From Roseateles depolymerans (GTDB taxonomy: Bacteria > Pseudomonadota > Gammaproteobacteria > Burkholderiales > Burkholderiaceae_C): a stretch of DNA of 64,000 bases. The stretch covers positions 239,601 to 303,600 of the forward strand of contig QFOD01000002.1 in the NCBI GenBank assembly GCA_003241055.1. Reading direction: 5' to 3'. The notes under the pieces are model-generated. The model searched no databases. It saw only the letters and a program-made list of their open reading frames with translations, and was not told where the DNA came from. Within the stretch, counting starts at the first letter, position 1; each line of letters opens with the position of its first letter. Positions 6,448-16,542 of this stretch are shown here, one piece after another. The translations under genes were made by a program, and so were the position numbers.

Positions 6448-7856
6448 CACGACACCCGGCGCAGCAGGCCCAGCAGCTGCTCGAAGCGCGCACCGTAGGG
6501 CGGCGCGAACAGGCGCGTGCCGGCCCAGCGCGACTGGACGAACACCGGCTTCTCCTTGCTGAAGGTGCGGAATCCCCACTCGCCGTGGTACGAACCCATG
6601 CCGCTGGCGCCCACGCCGCCAAAGGGCTGCTCCTCCTGGCCCAGATGCCAGATGCAGTCGTTGATCGTGACGCCGCCGGCATGGGTCTGCGCCAGCACCC
6701 GCTCGCGCGCGGCCGCGTCCTCGCCGAACCAGTACAGCGCCAGCGGCCGCTCATGGCGCTGGATGTAGGCGATGGCCTCCTCCTCCCGGTCGTAGGGCAC
6801 CAGGGGCAGCAGCGGGCCGAAGATCTCCTCCTGCATGATCTGCATGGCGTCGTCCACGTCCAGCACCAGCGTGGGGGCAAGCTTGCGCCCGGTGCCGGCA
6901 TCGGCATGGCTGGGCAGCAGGCGGGCGCCGCGCGCCCGGGCGTCGTCCAGCAGGCCCTGCAGCCGGGCGAAGTGGCGCGGCGACACGATGGCGGTGTAGT
7001 CGGGGTTGTCGGCCAGCGTGGGGTAGTGGTGGCGCACGGCGGCCAGCAGCGCCTCGGCCAGCGGCTGCACCAGCTCGCGCGGCACCAGCAGGTAGTCGGG
7101 CGCCACGCAGGTCTGGCCGGCGTTCAGCAGCTTGCCCACGGCCAGGCGCTGGGCGCTGCGGGCAAGGTCGGCGCTGCGGTCGATCAGCGCGGGCGACTTG
7201 CCGCCCAGCTCCAGCGTCACGGGGGTCAGGTTTTGTGCGGCGGCCTGGGCCACCGCCCGGCCGACCGCGGTGGAGCCGGTGAAGAAGAGGTGGTCGAACG
7301 GCAGGCTGGTGAAGGCCCGGCCCACGTCGGCGTCGCCGGTGACCACGGCCATCTCGTCGGGCTCGAAATACTGCGCCACCAGGCGTTCCATCAGCGCGGC
7401 GGTCTCGGGCACCAGCTCCGAGGGCTTGATCAGCACGCGGTTGCCGGCGGCCAGCGCCGCCACGGCCGGCGACATCGCCAGGTTGTAAGGGTAGTTCCAG
7501 GGCGCCACGACCCCGACGACGCCCAGCGGCTGGCGCAGCAGCCGGTTGGACGCCGGCAGGAAATGCAGGGCGGTGGGCACGCGACGCGGCCTCATCCAGC
7601 GCCGCAGGTGGCGCAGCGCATGACGGGCGGCGGCGGCCACGGTGAACACGTCGGCCAGCAGGGTCTCGTGCCGGGAGCGATGGCCGAAATCGTGCGACGC
7701 GGCCGCGGCGATCTCCTCCGCATGGGCCTCGGTCATGCGCAGCAGCCTCTGCAGGCGGTCCCGGCGCGTGGCCAGGTCAGGCATGGGCTGGGCCTGGTAG
7801 GCCGCGCGTTGCCGGGCCAGCAGCAGGCCCAGTCGCTCCGTGGCGTATGGGTCCAT
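6447..7856 (-). CDS. Aldehyde dehydrogenase, coniferyl aldehyde dehydrogenase type
   Basis: A 469-residue NAD(P)-dependent aldehyde dehydrogenase. The general base E216 lies in LELGGKSP and the catalytic C250 in NAGQTC; the cofactor loop FFTGSTAVG is at about 191-199. Overall sequence style (APWNYPYNLAMSP near the N-terminus, QPFGGVGASGMGSYHGEWGF near the C-terminus) matches the coniferyl-aldehyde-dehydrogenase and class 3 group acting on aromatic or long-chain aldehydes. The ATG has a GAGGAG site 9 bases upstream. It is the first gene of a coupled unit with a Tat-type small protein and a GMC oxidoreductase, so it probably finishes oxidation of an alcohol to a carboxylic acid. Confidence 0.9.
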   Translation of the reverse strand: MDPYATERLGLLLARQRAAYQAQPMPDLATRRDRLQRLLRMTEAHAEEIAAAASHDFGHRSRHETLLADVFTVAAAARHALRHLRRWMRPRRVPTALHFLPASNRLLRQPLGVVGVVAPWNYPYNLAMSPAVAALAAGNRVLIKPSELVPETAALMERLVAQYFEPDEMAVVTGDADVGRAFTSLPFDHLFFTGSTAVGRAVAQAAAQNLTPVTLELGGKSPALIDRSADLARSAQRLAVGKLLNAGQTCVAPDYLLVPRELVQPLAEALLAAVRHHYPTLADNPDYTAIVSPRHFARLQGLLDDARARGARLLPSHADAGTGRKLAPTLVLDVDDAMQIMQEEIFGPLLPLVPYDREEEAIAYIQRHERPLALYWFGEDAAARERVLAQTHAGGVTINDCIWHLGQEEQPFGGVGASGMGSYHGEWGFRTFSKEKPVFVQSRWAGTRLFAPPYGARFEQLLGLLRRVS

Positions 7857-7972
7857 CTCGTCGTCTCCTCGTTGAGGCGGCGAGGCTACCCAGTTACGAC
7901 GCGGCGGCCAAGGGCTGACGCGCCGACTAGAGGGCCTGATCTAGAGCGGCGTCGCGCAGGCGACAGGGCGAT

Positions 7973-8064
7973 GGCCTGTTCTCGGTCCCAGTCATGCCCT
8001 GCCCCCTGCATGGGGCCGGGCCTTCGGACGGCGTCGAACAGGCCGCAGGGCCTGTTCTCGGTCC
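7973..8064. repeat. Direct repeat pair and hairpin downstream of purH
   Basis: The 16-base sequence GGCCTGTTCTCGGTCC occurs at 7973-7988 and again at 8049-8064. The second copy forms the right arm of a 9-bp hairpin (GAACAGGCC at 8036-8044 with 8049-8057), which begins about a dozen bases after the purH stop and may act as a transcript-end structure. No T-tract follows on the minus strand. Confidence 0.6.
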
Positions 8065-8068
8065 GTCC

Positions 8069-9673
<1,605 letters not shown>

Positions 9674-9689
9674 GGTCGTGCTCAAGTGC

Positions 9690-9938
9690 TCAGAGGTTGT
9701 GATCGGTCAGCTTGCGGCGCAAGGTGTTTCGGTTCATGCCCAGCCATTGCGCGGCCTTGCTCTGGTTGCCCCCGGCCTCGCGCATGACGATCTCGAACAG
9801 CGGCTTCTCCACCAGCTTCACGAGCATCTCGTGCATGGAATGCGGCTCCTGGCCGTCCAGGTCGCGGAAGAAGGCTTCGAGGTTGTCGCGCACGCAGGCG
9901 TCGATGGGATTGGGCGTGTTGTTCTTCTGGGCACTCAT
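9690..9938 (-). CDS. fis: Fis-family DNA-binding protein
   Basis: An 82-residue nucleoid-associated regulator. The C-terminal helix-turn-helix (NQSKAAQWLGMNRNTLRRKL) is the classic Fis DNA-binding segment; the N-terminal part is slightly shorter than the E. coli protein (98 residues). It lies 12 bases after dusB, the same dusB-fis order as in enterobacteria, and is followed by purH. Fis bends DNA and influences promoters, recombination and replication; its targets here are unknown. Confidence 0.95.
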   Translation of the reverse strand: MSAQKNNTPNPIDACVRDNLEAFFRDLDGQEPHSMHEMLVKLVEKPLFEIVMREAGGNQSKAAQWLGMNRNTLRRKLTDHNL

Positions 9939-9950
9939 GGCGCAAGGGGG

Positions 9951-11021
9951 TCAGGCGACGCAGGCCTCGGCGTCGTCCGCCTCGGTTGCGTCATCGGGAG
10001 CGGCGGCCACGGCAGGCGGCAGTCGCTCAAAGGTCTGGGCGAGCGCGTCGAACCAGCCGCGCAACGCGCGCCACTGCTCGTCACTGCTCTCCAGCGTGTT
10101 CATGTGCTGGCGGAAGTCCTCCCCGCCGGGCAGGCCGCGCACGGCCCAGCCGATGTGCTTGCGGGCACTGCGCACGCCGCTGGCCTCGCCGTAGAGGCTG
10201 TAATGATCCAGCAGGTGCTCGGTCAGCCAGGCGCCGGCCTCGGCCACGGTGGGCGGGGCCAGGTGTTCACCGGTGGCCAGGAAATGCGCGATCTCGCGGA
10301 AGATCCACGGCCGCCCCTGGGCCGCACGGCCCACCATCAGCGCATCGGCGCGGGTGTAGTCCAGCACCTGGCGGGCCTTCTCGGGGGAGTCGATATCGCC
10401 ATTGGCGACCACCGGAATCCGCAGCGCGGCCTTGACCGCGGCGATGGTGTCGTACTCGGCCAGGCCCTTGTAGCCCTGCTCGCGCGTGCGGCCATGGATG
10501 GTCAGCATCGCGATGCCGGCGGCCTCGAAGGCGCGTGCCAGGCGCAGCGCATTGCGCTCCTCGGCACTCCAGCCCGTGCGCATCTTCAGCGTGACCGGCA
10601 CGCCGCGCGGCGCGCACACGGCCACCACGGCCTCGACGATCTCCAGCGCCAGCGCCTCGTTGCGCATCAGCGCCGAGCCGGCCCACTTGTTGCACACCTT
10701 CTTGGCCGGGCAGCCCATGTTGATGTCGATGATCTGGGCGCCGCGGTCGATGTTGTGCAGCGCGGCCTCGGCCAGCATGGCGGCATCGGTGCCGGCGATC
10801 TGCACCGCGATGGGCCCGGGCTCGCCGCTGTGGTCGGCGCGGCGCGAGGTCTTGAGGCTGTTCCACAGCTCCTTGCGCGAGGTCACCATCTCGCTGACCG
10901 CATAACCGGCGCCCAGGCGGCGGCAGAGCTGGCGGAACGGGCGGTCCGTCACCCCCGCCATGGGCGCCACGAAGAGCGCCACCCCGGCGTGTTCTGGAAG
11001 GGTGTGGGGGCCGATTTGCAC
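9951..11021 (-). CDS. dusB: tRNA-dihydrouridine synthase B
   Basis: A 356-residue FMN enzyme that reduces specific uridines in the tRNA D-loop. Visible motifs are APMAGVTDRPFR near the N-terminus, the active-site Cys in NMGCPAKKVC, the FMN-phosphate region VVANGDIDS and the MVGRAAQGRPW loop. The start is a GTG at 11021 giving MQIGPHTLPEHAG, without a strong ribosome site. The C-terminal ~20 residues are an acidic Ala/Asp/Glu tail. It heads the dusB-fis-purH unit and is divergent from the YqaA-like gene about 70 bases away, so both promoters must lie within 11022-11089. Confidence 0.95.
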   Translation of the reverse strand: MQIGPHTLPEHAGVALFVAPMAGVTDRPFRQLCRRLGAGYAVSEMVTSRKELWNSLKTSRRADHSGEPGPIAVQIAGTDAAMLAEAALHNIDRGAQIIDINMGCPAKKVCNKWAGSALMRNEALALEIVEAVVAVCAPRGVPVTLKMRTGWSAEERNALRLARAFEAAGIAMLTIHGRTREQGYKGLAEYDTIAAVKAALRIPVVANGDIDSPEKARQVLDYTRADALMVGRAAQGRPWIFREIAHFLATGEHLAPPTVAEAGAWLTEHLLDHYSLYGEASGVRSARKHIGWAVRGLPGGEDFRQHMNTLESSDEQWRALRGWFDALAQTFERLPPAVAAAPDDATEADDAEACVA

Positions 11022-11089
11022 AGGGTCTGCTCAAAAATGAGGCAGGAGTATAGCCGCCCGGCCCGGCAGACCGGCCCGACAATGCGCGC

Positions 11090-11587
11090 ATGGAAGCCTG
11101 GCTCGGCCATCTCATCCACGATCTTCTGGCCGCGCTGGCCCTGCCCCAGGTGGGGCTGGTGGCGGTGTTCGTGATCGCCTTCGTCTCCGCCACGCTGCTG
11201 CCGCTGGGCTCCGAGCCGGCGCTCTACCTGGTGGTCAAGGCCGACCCTGGGCTGTTCTGGCCGGCCATCCTGGTGGCCACCGTCGGCAACACACTGGGCG
11301 GCATCACCTCCTGGTGGGTGGGCTACGGCGCGGAGCGCGCGGTCGAGGCCGCGCGCCACAAATCCCCGCCCAACCCGCGCGCGCTGGCCTGGCTGCAGCG
11401 CTTCGGCCCCAAGGCCTGCCTGCTGAGCTGGCTGCCCATCGTCGGCGACCCGCTGTGCGCCGTGGCCGGCTGGCTGCGCCTGCCCTTCTGGCCCTGCGTG
11501 GGCTGGATGGCGCTGGGCAAGTTCCTGCGCTTCATTTTCTACACCGCCGCCCTGCTGTGGCTGATTCCTCCGGACTGGACCTCATGA
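11090..11587 (+). CDS. YqaA-family membrane protein
   Basis: A 165-residue inner-membrane protein with about four hydrophobic segments. It carries the YqaA/DedA-like features LPLGSEPALYL near residue 40 and a Gly-rich VGNTLGGITSWWVG, then LLSWLPIVGDPLCAVAGWLR. DedA-superfamily proteins are linked to lipid transport and membrane homeostasis; the exact role of YqaA members is unsettled. Its stop overlaps the ATG of the downstream M32 carboxypeptidase (ATGA), so the two genes are coupled although no functional link is obvious. Confidence 0.85.
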   Translation: MEAWLGHLIHDLLAALALPQVGLVAVFVIAFVSATLLPLGSEPALYLVVKADPGLFWPAILVATVGNTLGGITSWWVGYGAERAVEAARHKSPPNPRALAWLQRFGPKACLLSWLPIVGDPLCAVAGWLRLPFWPCVGWMALGKFLRFIFYTAALLWLIPPDWTS

Positions 11588-13074
11588 GCACCACCCCCGC
11601 CTACGACGACCTCGCTCGCCGCCAGCTGCGCCAGCACCGCCTGGGCCATCTGCAGGCCATCGCGCAGTGGGATCAGTCCGCTTTCATGCCCGCGCAGGGC
11701 GCCGAGGCCCGCGGCCTGGCGCTGGCCGAGATGGACGGCCTGCTGCATGAACTGGCGACCGACGCCGCGCTGGCCGGCCTGCTGGACACGGCCGCGGCCG
11801 AGCCGCTGGACGACATCCAGAAGGCCAATCTGCGCGAGATCCGCCGTGCCTGGCGCAGTGCCAATGCGCTGCCGCAGGCGTTGGTCGAGGCCAAGAGCCT
11901 GGCCAACAGCCGCTGCGAGCACGCCTGGCGCAGCCAGCGCGCCGCCAACGACTGGGCCGGCTTCGCCCCCAATCTGCGCGAGGTGCTGAAACTGGCGCGC
12001 GAGGAGGCCGAGCGGCTGTCCCAGCAGGCCGGGCTGTCGCGCTACGACGCGCTGCTGGACCTGTACGAGCCCGGCATGCGCTCGGCCGAGGTGGCGCGCG
12101 TGTTCGGCGAGCTGCGCGGCTGGCTGCCGGGCCTGATCCGTGATGTGACGGCCCGTCAGGCGAGCGAGACGGTGGTGCGCCCGGCGGGCCCGTTCCCGGT
12201 GGCGGCGCAGCGCGCACTGGGCCGGGACGCGATGCGCCTGATGGGCTTCGACTTCGGCGCCGGCCGGCTGGACGAAAGCGCCCACCCCTTCTGCGGCGGC
12301 GTGCCCGAGGACGTGCGCATGACCACGCGCTACCGCGAGGACGACTTCCTGCCGGCGCTGATGGGCGTGATCCACGAGACCGGCCACGGCCGCTACGAGC
12401 AGAACCTGCCGCGCGAGCTGCTGGGCCAGCCGATCGCGCGGGCCCGCTCCATGGGCATCCACGAGAGCCAGAGCCTGAGCTTCGAGATGCAGCTGGGCAG
12501 CCACCCGGCCTTCGCCGGCCTGCTGGCGCCGCTGCTGGTGAAGCATTTCGGCGCCCAGCCGGCCTTCGAGACGGCCAACCTGCACAGGCTGCTGACCCGC
12601 GTGCAGCCGGGGCTGATCCGCGTGGACGCGGACGAGGTGACCTACCCGGCCCATGTGATCCTGCGCTTCGAGATCGAGCGCGCGCTGATCGAGGGCGAAG
12701 CTCAGGTGGACGACATCCCGGCCCTGTGGGACGCGAAGATGGCCGAGCTGCTGGGGCTGGACACGCGAGGCAACTTCCAGGACGGCCCCATGCAGGATGT
12801 GCATTGGCCGGCTGGGCTGTTCGGCTATTTCCCCTGCTACACGTTGGGGGCGATGTACGCGGCGCAGTGGTTTGCGACCATGCGCAGCCAGCATCCGGCG
12901 CTGGACGAGCAGATCGCCCGGGGTGAACTCAGCACGGTATTTGACTGGTTGAAAACCCAGGTCTGGCAGCAGGCCAGCCGCTACGAAACCCCCGAGCTGG
13001 TGCTCCGGGCAAGCGGCGAAGCGCTCAATCCAGGCCATTTCGAGGCCCATCTGCGGCAGCGATATCTCGGCTGA
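11584..13074 (+). CDS. Thermostable carboxypeptidase 1 (M32, Taq type)
   Basis: A 496-residue zinc metallocarboxypeptidase that removes C-terminal residues from peptides in the cytoplasm. The zinc motif HETGH is at residues 264-268 and is followed by the family hallmark MGIHESQS, which supplies the third ligand Glu. Further conserved segments are RVDADEVTYPAHVILR and FGYFPCYTLGAMYAAQ. The start at 11584 overlaps the YqaA stop by four bases. Length matches the family. Confidence 0.95.
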   Translation: MSTTPAYDDLARRQLRQHRLGHLQAIAQWDQSAFMPAQGAEARGLALAEMDGLLHELATDAALAGLLDTAAAEPLDDIQKANLREIRRAWRSANALPQALVEAKSLANSRCEHAWRSQRAANDWAGFAPNLREVLKLAREEAERLSQQAGLSRYDALLDLYEPGMRSAEVARVFGELRGWLPGLIRDVTARQASETVVRPAGPFPVAAQRALGRDAMRLMGFDFGAGRLDESAHPFCGGVPEDVRMTTRYREDDFLPALMGVIHETGHGRYEQNLPRELLGQPIARARSMGIHESQSLSFEMQLGSHPAFAGLLAPLLVKHFGAQPAFETANLHRLLTRVQPGLIRVDADEVTYPAHVILRFEIERALIEGEAQVDDIPALWDAKMAELLGLDTRGNFQDGPMQDVHWPAGLFGYFPCYTLGAMYAAQWFATMRSQHPALDEQIARGELSTVFDWLKTQVWQQASRYETPELVLRASGEALNPGHFEAHLRQRYLG

Positions 13075-13128
13075 AGCCGACTTTTGGGGGCTTAAACCCC
13101 GAATTTCCAGGCAAAACAGCGAAAAAAA

Positions 13129-13150
13129 GGCCGCTCCGTGAGGAGCGGCC
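13129..13150 (-). terminator. Intrinsic terminator for the lpxC-side minus-strand transcript
   Basis: A 9-bp perfect GGCCGCTCC/GGAGCGGCC stem with a 4-base loop. Read on the minus strand it is followed by seven T residues. It would end transcription from lpxC and the small membrane protein gene, and it may also stop the convergent carboxypeptidase transcript. Confidence 0.88.
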
Positions 13151-13352
13151 CTGAACTACTTCGAATCAATCCTCTGTCCAACCCACGACGCGTCCCCGGC
13201 CCCCCGGCCACTTCCGCGCGTGGCGCCCGGCAGGGTGAGACGCCGGGCTCGGCCACCGGGAGTAATTCGGCGGCCGGTCTCCATTCTGCGCGTTTCCGGG
13301 GCTTTACGCATCCCCGGCAACCCAGGGGGAAGGGATTGGGGCGTGCAGGCCG

Positions 13353-13538
13353 TCACAGCAACAGGGCCAGACGCTCCAGGATCAGCACGCCAAAGAAGCC
13401 CAGGCCGGCAATCACCGTCCACTTGACGATGATGAGGCCCAGCCGGCGCCAGCGGGCCTGGCGGGTCGCGATGTAGAGCGCGAAGCAGACGATGGCCGCG
13501 AACAGCAGCAGGCCGATCAGCAGGCGTGCGATCAACAT
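13353..13538 (-). CDS. Small two-helix membrane protein downstream of lpxC
   Basis: A 61-residue protein beginning MLIARLLIGLLLF. Two hydrophobic segments (about 4-24 and 36-58) are separated by a basic loop (RQARWRRL), giving a hairpin membrane topology. It begins seven bases after lpxC ends and is followed by a terminator, so it shares the lpxC transcript. I do not recognise a named family. The position suggests an envelope role, but that is only context. Confidence 0.6.
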   Translation of the reverse strand: MLIARLLIGLLLFAAIVCFALYIATRQARWRRLGLIIVKWTVIAGLGFFGVLILERLALLL

Positions 13539-13545
13539 GCGAGGT

Positions 13546-14481
13546 TCACCAGGCCGGCGCCAGTTCGGCGAAACCGGCCGGGGCTGCCCGTTCGTCGTCG
13601 AACTGCACCAGCTCATAGGCCTCCGGATCGGCCAGCAGCGCGCGCAGCAGCTTGTTGTTCAGCGCATGCCCGCCCTTGAACGAGGTATAGGCCGCCAGCA
13701 GCGGGTGACCCGCGACCTGCATGTCGCCGATCGCATCGAGGATCTTGTGCTTCACGAACTCGTCGTCGTAGCGCAGGCCCTCGGCGTTCAGCACCTTGTA
13801 GTCGTCCACGACGATGGCGTTGTCCATGGAACCGCCCAGGGTCAGACCGCGCGAGCGCATCAGCTCGATGTCCGAGGTCATGCCAAAGGTGCGCGCACGC
13901 GCGATCTCCTTCTTGTAGGTCCCGGACCCCATGTCGAACACGAACTGCTGACCCGTGGCCGCCACCGCCGGGTTGTCGAACTCGATCTCGAAGCTCAGCG
14001 TGTAGCCGTGCCGGGGCTCCAGGCGGGCCCACATCAGCTTCTTGCCCTCGCCCTGGCGCACCTCGACAGGCTTCTTCACCCGAAGAAACTTCTTGGGGGC
14101 GTCCTGCAGCTGGATGCCGGCCGACTGCAGCAGGAACACGAAACTGGAGGCCGAGCCGTCCAGGATGGGCACCTCGTCGGCATTGATGTCGATGAACAGG
14201 TTGTCTAACCCGAGCCCGGCGCAGGCGGACAGCAGATGCTCGATGGTCTGGACCTTGGGCCCCCCGGGGTCGCCGCCGGGGCTGACCGTGGTGGCCATGC
14301 GGGTATCGCAGACCGACCCGGCCGAGACCGGGATGTCGACCGGCGGGCACAGATCCACTCGGCGGAACACCAGGCCGGTGTCAGGGGGCGCCGGCCGCAG
14401 CGTCAGCTCGACCTTCTGGCCGCTATGTATGCCCACGCCAACCGCGCGCGTGAGGGACTTCAGGGTGCGTTGCTTCAGCAT
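13546..14481 (-). CDS. lpxC: UDP-3-O-acyl-N-acetylglucosamine deacetylase
   Basis: A 311-residue zinc amidase catalysing the committed step of lipid A synthesis. Zinc ligands H82 (in QTIEHLL), H245 and D249 (in KHKILDAIGD) are present, as are the catalytic E81 and the H272 of HALN. In many proteobacteria lpxC directly follows ftsZ at the end of the dcw cluster; here about 4.3 kb of unrelated genes lie between. A 61-residue membrane protein gene follows on the same strand. Confidence 0.98.
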   Translation of the reverse strand: MLKQRTLKSLTRAVGVGIHSGQKVELTLRPAPPDTGLVFRRVDLCPPVDIPVSAGSVCDTRMATTVSPGGDPGGPKVQTIEHLLSACAGLGLDNLFIDINADEVPILDGSASSFVFLLQSAGIQLQDAPKKFLRVKKPVEVRQGEGKKLMWARLEPRHGYTLSFEIEFDNPAVAATGQQFVFDMGSGTYKKEIARARTFGMTSDIELMRSRGLTLGGSMDNAIVVDDYKVLNAEGLRYDDEFVKHKILDAIGDMQVAGHPLLAAYTSFKGGHALNNKLLRALLADPEAYELVQFDDERAAPAGFAELAPAW

Positions 14482-14498
14482 CTACGTATTGTCCCGGA

Positions 14499-15368
14499 TC
14501 AGGCCTGCCCGTGCTCGACCGGGCGATCGACCGGCAGCCGCAAGGACAGGCGCGTCCCGCCACCCGGCACCGAGTCGATGCGCAGCTTGCCGCCCAGCCA
14601 TTGCGCACGCCTGAGCTGGCTCTTGAGCCCCCGCCCGTGGCGAACCGTCTGGAGGTCGAAGCCCGCGCCGTCATCCTCGATGCGGATCTCGACGTAATCG
14701 CCATGGTGCCGGGTCACCAGACGAACCCGGCTGGCATGGGCATGCTTGACCACGTTGTTGAGCGCCTCCTGCATCAGCCGCAGCACGTGCAGCGCGTCCG
14801 GCGGCCCCAGCCAGGCCAGCGGGGGCAGGTCTTGCACATCCCATTCGAGATGCAGACCGCCGGTCTGCAGACGCTTGCCCAGCCGGTAGCGCATGGTCGC
14901 CAGCAACGAGACCAGGTCATGCCCCACCGGCTCGAGGGAGTCGATCACCAGGCGCAGGTCGTCTACGCATTCGCGCAGCACCTCGACCACACGATCCTGC
15001 GACATCTGCCCCTGCTCCACCGCCACCAGCGCCGACAGCAGCGAGGAGCCCAGGCCGTCATGCATGTCCGCCATCAGACGCTGGCGCTCGAGCAGCAACG
15101 CCTGCTGACGCTCGGCCTCGCGCAGCTGCTCGTTCTGCGCGAGCAGTGCCTCGGCCTGCTCGTCCAGATCCTCCTGCAGTTGACTGTTCTCGGCCTTGAC
15201 CTGCTCGACCACACCGACGTAGCGCCGCTGCACCGCATAGAGGAAACAGACCATCACGATCAGCGTCGAGAACGGCATCATGTAGACATGCTCCGGCCAG
15301 GCCCAAGCGGCCAGCACCACGAGGTCGTGCCCGCCCAGCAGCAGGCCCAGCAGCAGCGCCACGGCCAT
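14499..15368 (-). CDS. Sensor histidine kinase, C-terminal part of a split 7TM kinase
   Basis: A 289-residue protein whose N-terminus holds only two transmembrane helices (about 4-21 and 28-46). A coiled coil follows (about 52-98), then a NarL/LiaS-type dimerisation domain with phospho-acceptor H103 in MADMHDGLGSS, and an HATPase domain with N-box EALNNVVKHA and G-box DDGAGFD. Its ATG overlaps the TGA of the upstream frame (TGATG). Together the two frames add up to exactly seven membrane helices, so this looks like one 7TM sensor kinase divided in two, by frameshift or genuine gene fission. No response regulator gene is adjacent. Confidence 0.8.
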   Translation of the reverse strand: MAVALLLGLLLGGHDLVVLAAWAWPEHVYMMPFSTLIVMVCFLYAVQRRYVGVVEQVKAENSQLQEDLDEQAEALLAQNEQLREAERQQALLLERQRLMADMHDGLGSSLLSALVAVEQGQMSQDRVVEVLRECVDDLRLVIDSLEPVGHDLVSLLATMRYRLGKRLQTGGLHLEWDVQDLPPLAWLGPPDALHVLRLMQEALNNVVKHAHASRVRLVTRHHGDYVEIRIEDDGAGFDLQTVRHGRGLKSQLRRAQWLGGKLRIDSVPGGGTRLSLRLPVDRPVEHGQA

Positions 15369-16489
15369 CAGGCACAGCTCTCGGCGCGGCGCTCACGCCA
15401 GGCCAGCCAGCCGACCCAGACGGTGCCGCCCGCCGCAAGCAGCGCGGTGATCGAGTACTGCAGCACCACGGTGTCGAGCTGCTGCAGCCACAGCGGCATG
15501 CTCAGCACGCTGACCAGCGCCACGCTGCCCACCAGCACACGCTCGAGCCAGAGCTGACGCCGATCGGCGAAGCGCAGTGCCAGCAGCAGCACGAACAGCA
15601 TCACCCAGGCCGCCGAGGCATGCGTCGCCCACCAGAACCAGTCCAGCAGCGCCGGGTTCTGAGGCGGGCTGGTGTAGTAGTGCATGTTCCGGATCAGCCA
15701 GGCCACGGCGCCGAACGCAAACAGCGCGTAGATGGTCTCTGCCGGGCGACGCAGCCACAGCGTCAACGCGAACAGGCCGAGCACGACCAGGGTCAGGCTG
15801 ATGGCCTGGGGCAGACCGGCCTGCAGCCGGCCTCGCCACTGCCAACGTTTCTCGAGCGTCGCACGGGGGCCAACCCAGATGCGCGACACGATGTGATAGC
15901 CGTCCGCCTGCACCGGGAGCGCCACGACGATGTCCATGCCCCGGCCGGCAGCCGGCAGAGGCAGCCAGATCGGCTGCACCCACTGCTCGCGCGCCACGGG
16001 CTGGTTGTCCAGCAGCAGCCGCCAGCCGTCGTCGCTGTGCCCCAGCACGGCCGCCGTCAGCGTGCTCAGCCGCGGGATGTAGAGCGCCATGGGCTCGGCG
16101 TCATGTGCCGGCACATGCACGCGATACCAGCGCATCTCGTAGCCGGCGGCATCCGTCACCTCGGCGGTGCCGGGGCGGCTGCGCACATCAGGCAGCTGGA
16201 CGGGTCGCCATGCACCCGCGTCGTCGGGGGGCTGCAACTCCGCCGGGATTCTCAGACCTTCGGCGCCCGAAACCGACTGACGCCGCAGCATCGCCCACCA
16301 GCTGTCGAGCTGGGCCCGGGTCCAGCGGCTGGTCGCCAGCTCGGTCGGCGCGGGCAGATCGGTCGACAGCGGCGCATTGGGTTGCGGCAGACGCTGCGCC
16401 GCCGCCTGCAGCGCACCGCCGGCAAGCCCCATCAACAGCACCCAGCGCAGAACGGCGATCAGGATGACGGATCCGACAGGCTTGCACAT
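15368..16489 (-). CDS. Sensor and first five TM helices of a split 7TM histidine kinase
   Basis: A 373-residue protein starting MCKPVGSVILIAVLRW. A signal peptide or anchor (about 1-31) is followed by a periplasmic beta-rich domain, then five transmembrane helices (starting around LPQAISLTLVVLG, IYALFAFGAVAWL, HASAAWVMLFVLL, LVGSVALVSVLS and LQYSITALLAAGG). It stops at RRAESCA with TGA overlapping the ATG of the kinase frame. Alone it lacks any output domain. The organisation matches periplasmic-domain/7TM sensor kinases (7TMR-DISM style), where the kinase normally follows in the same polypeptide. Family placement is by architecture. Confidence 0.75.
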   Translation of the reverse strand: MCKPVGSVILIAVLRWVLLMGLAGGALQAAAQRLPQPNAPLSTDLPAPTELATSRWTRAQLDSWWAMLRRQSVSGAEGLRIPAELQPPDDAGAWRPVQLPDVRSRPGTAEVTDAAGYEMRWYRVHVPAHDAEPMALYIPRLSTLTAAVLGHSDDGWRLLLDNQPVAREQWVQPIWLPLPAAGRGMDIVVALPVQADGYHIVSRIWVGPRATLEKRWQWRGRLQAGLPQAISLTLVVLGLFALTLWLRRPAETIYALFAFGAVAWLIRNMHYYTSPPQNPALLDWFWWATHASAAWVMLFVLLLALRFADRRQLWLERVLVGSVALVSVLSMPLWLQQLDTVVLQYSITALLAAGGTVWVGWLAWRERRAESCA

Positions 16490-16542
16490 GGGCGGCGAGC
16501 ATGCCACAGGGCCCTGGCAACATGGCCGCCTGCGCTGGGTAC

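Noticed and set aside
15058..15438. 126-codon minus-strand frame across the split in the sensor kinase
   Set aside because: It is a third frame with low-complexity Ala/Gly/Arg translation and does not join the two kinase parts.
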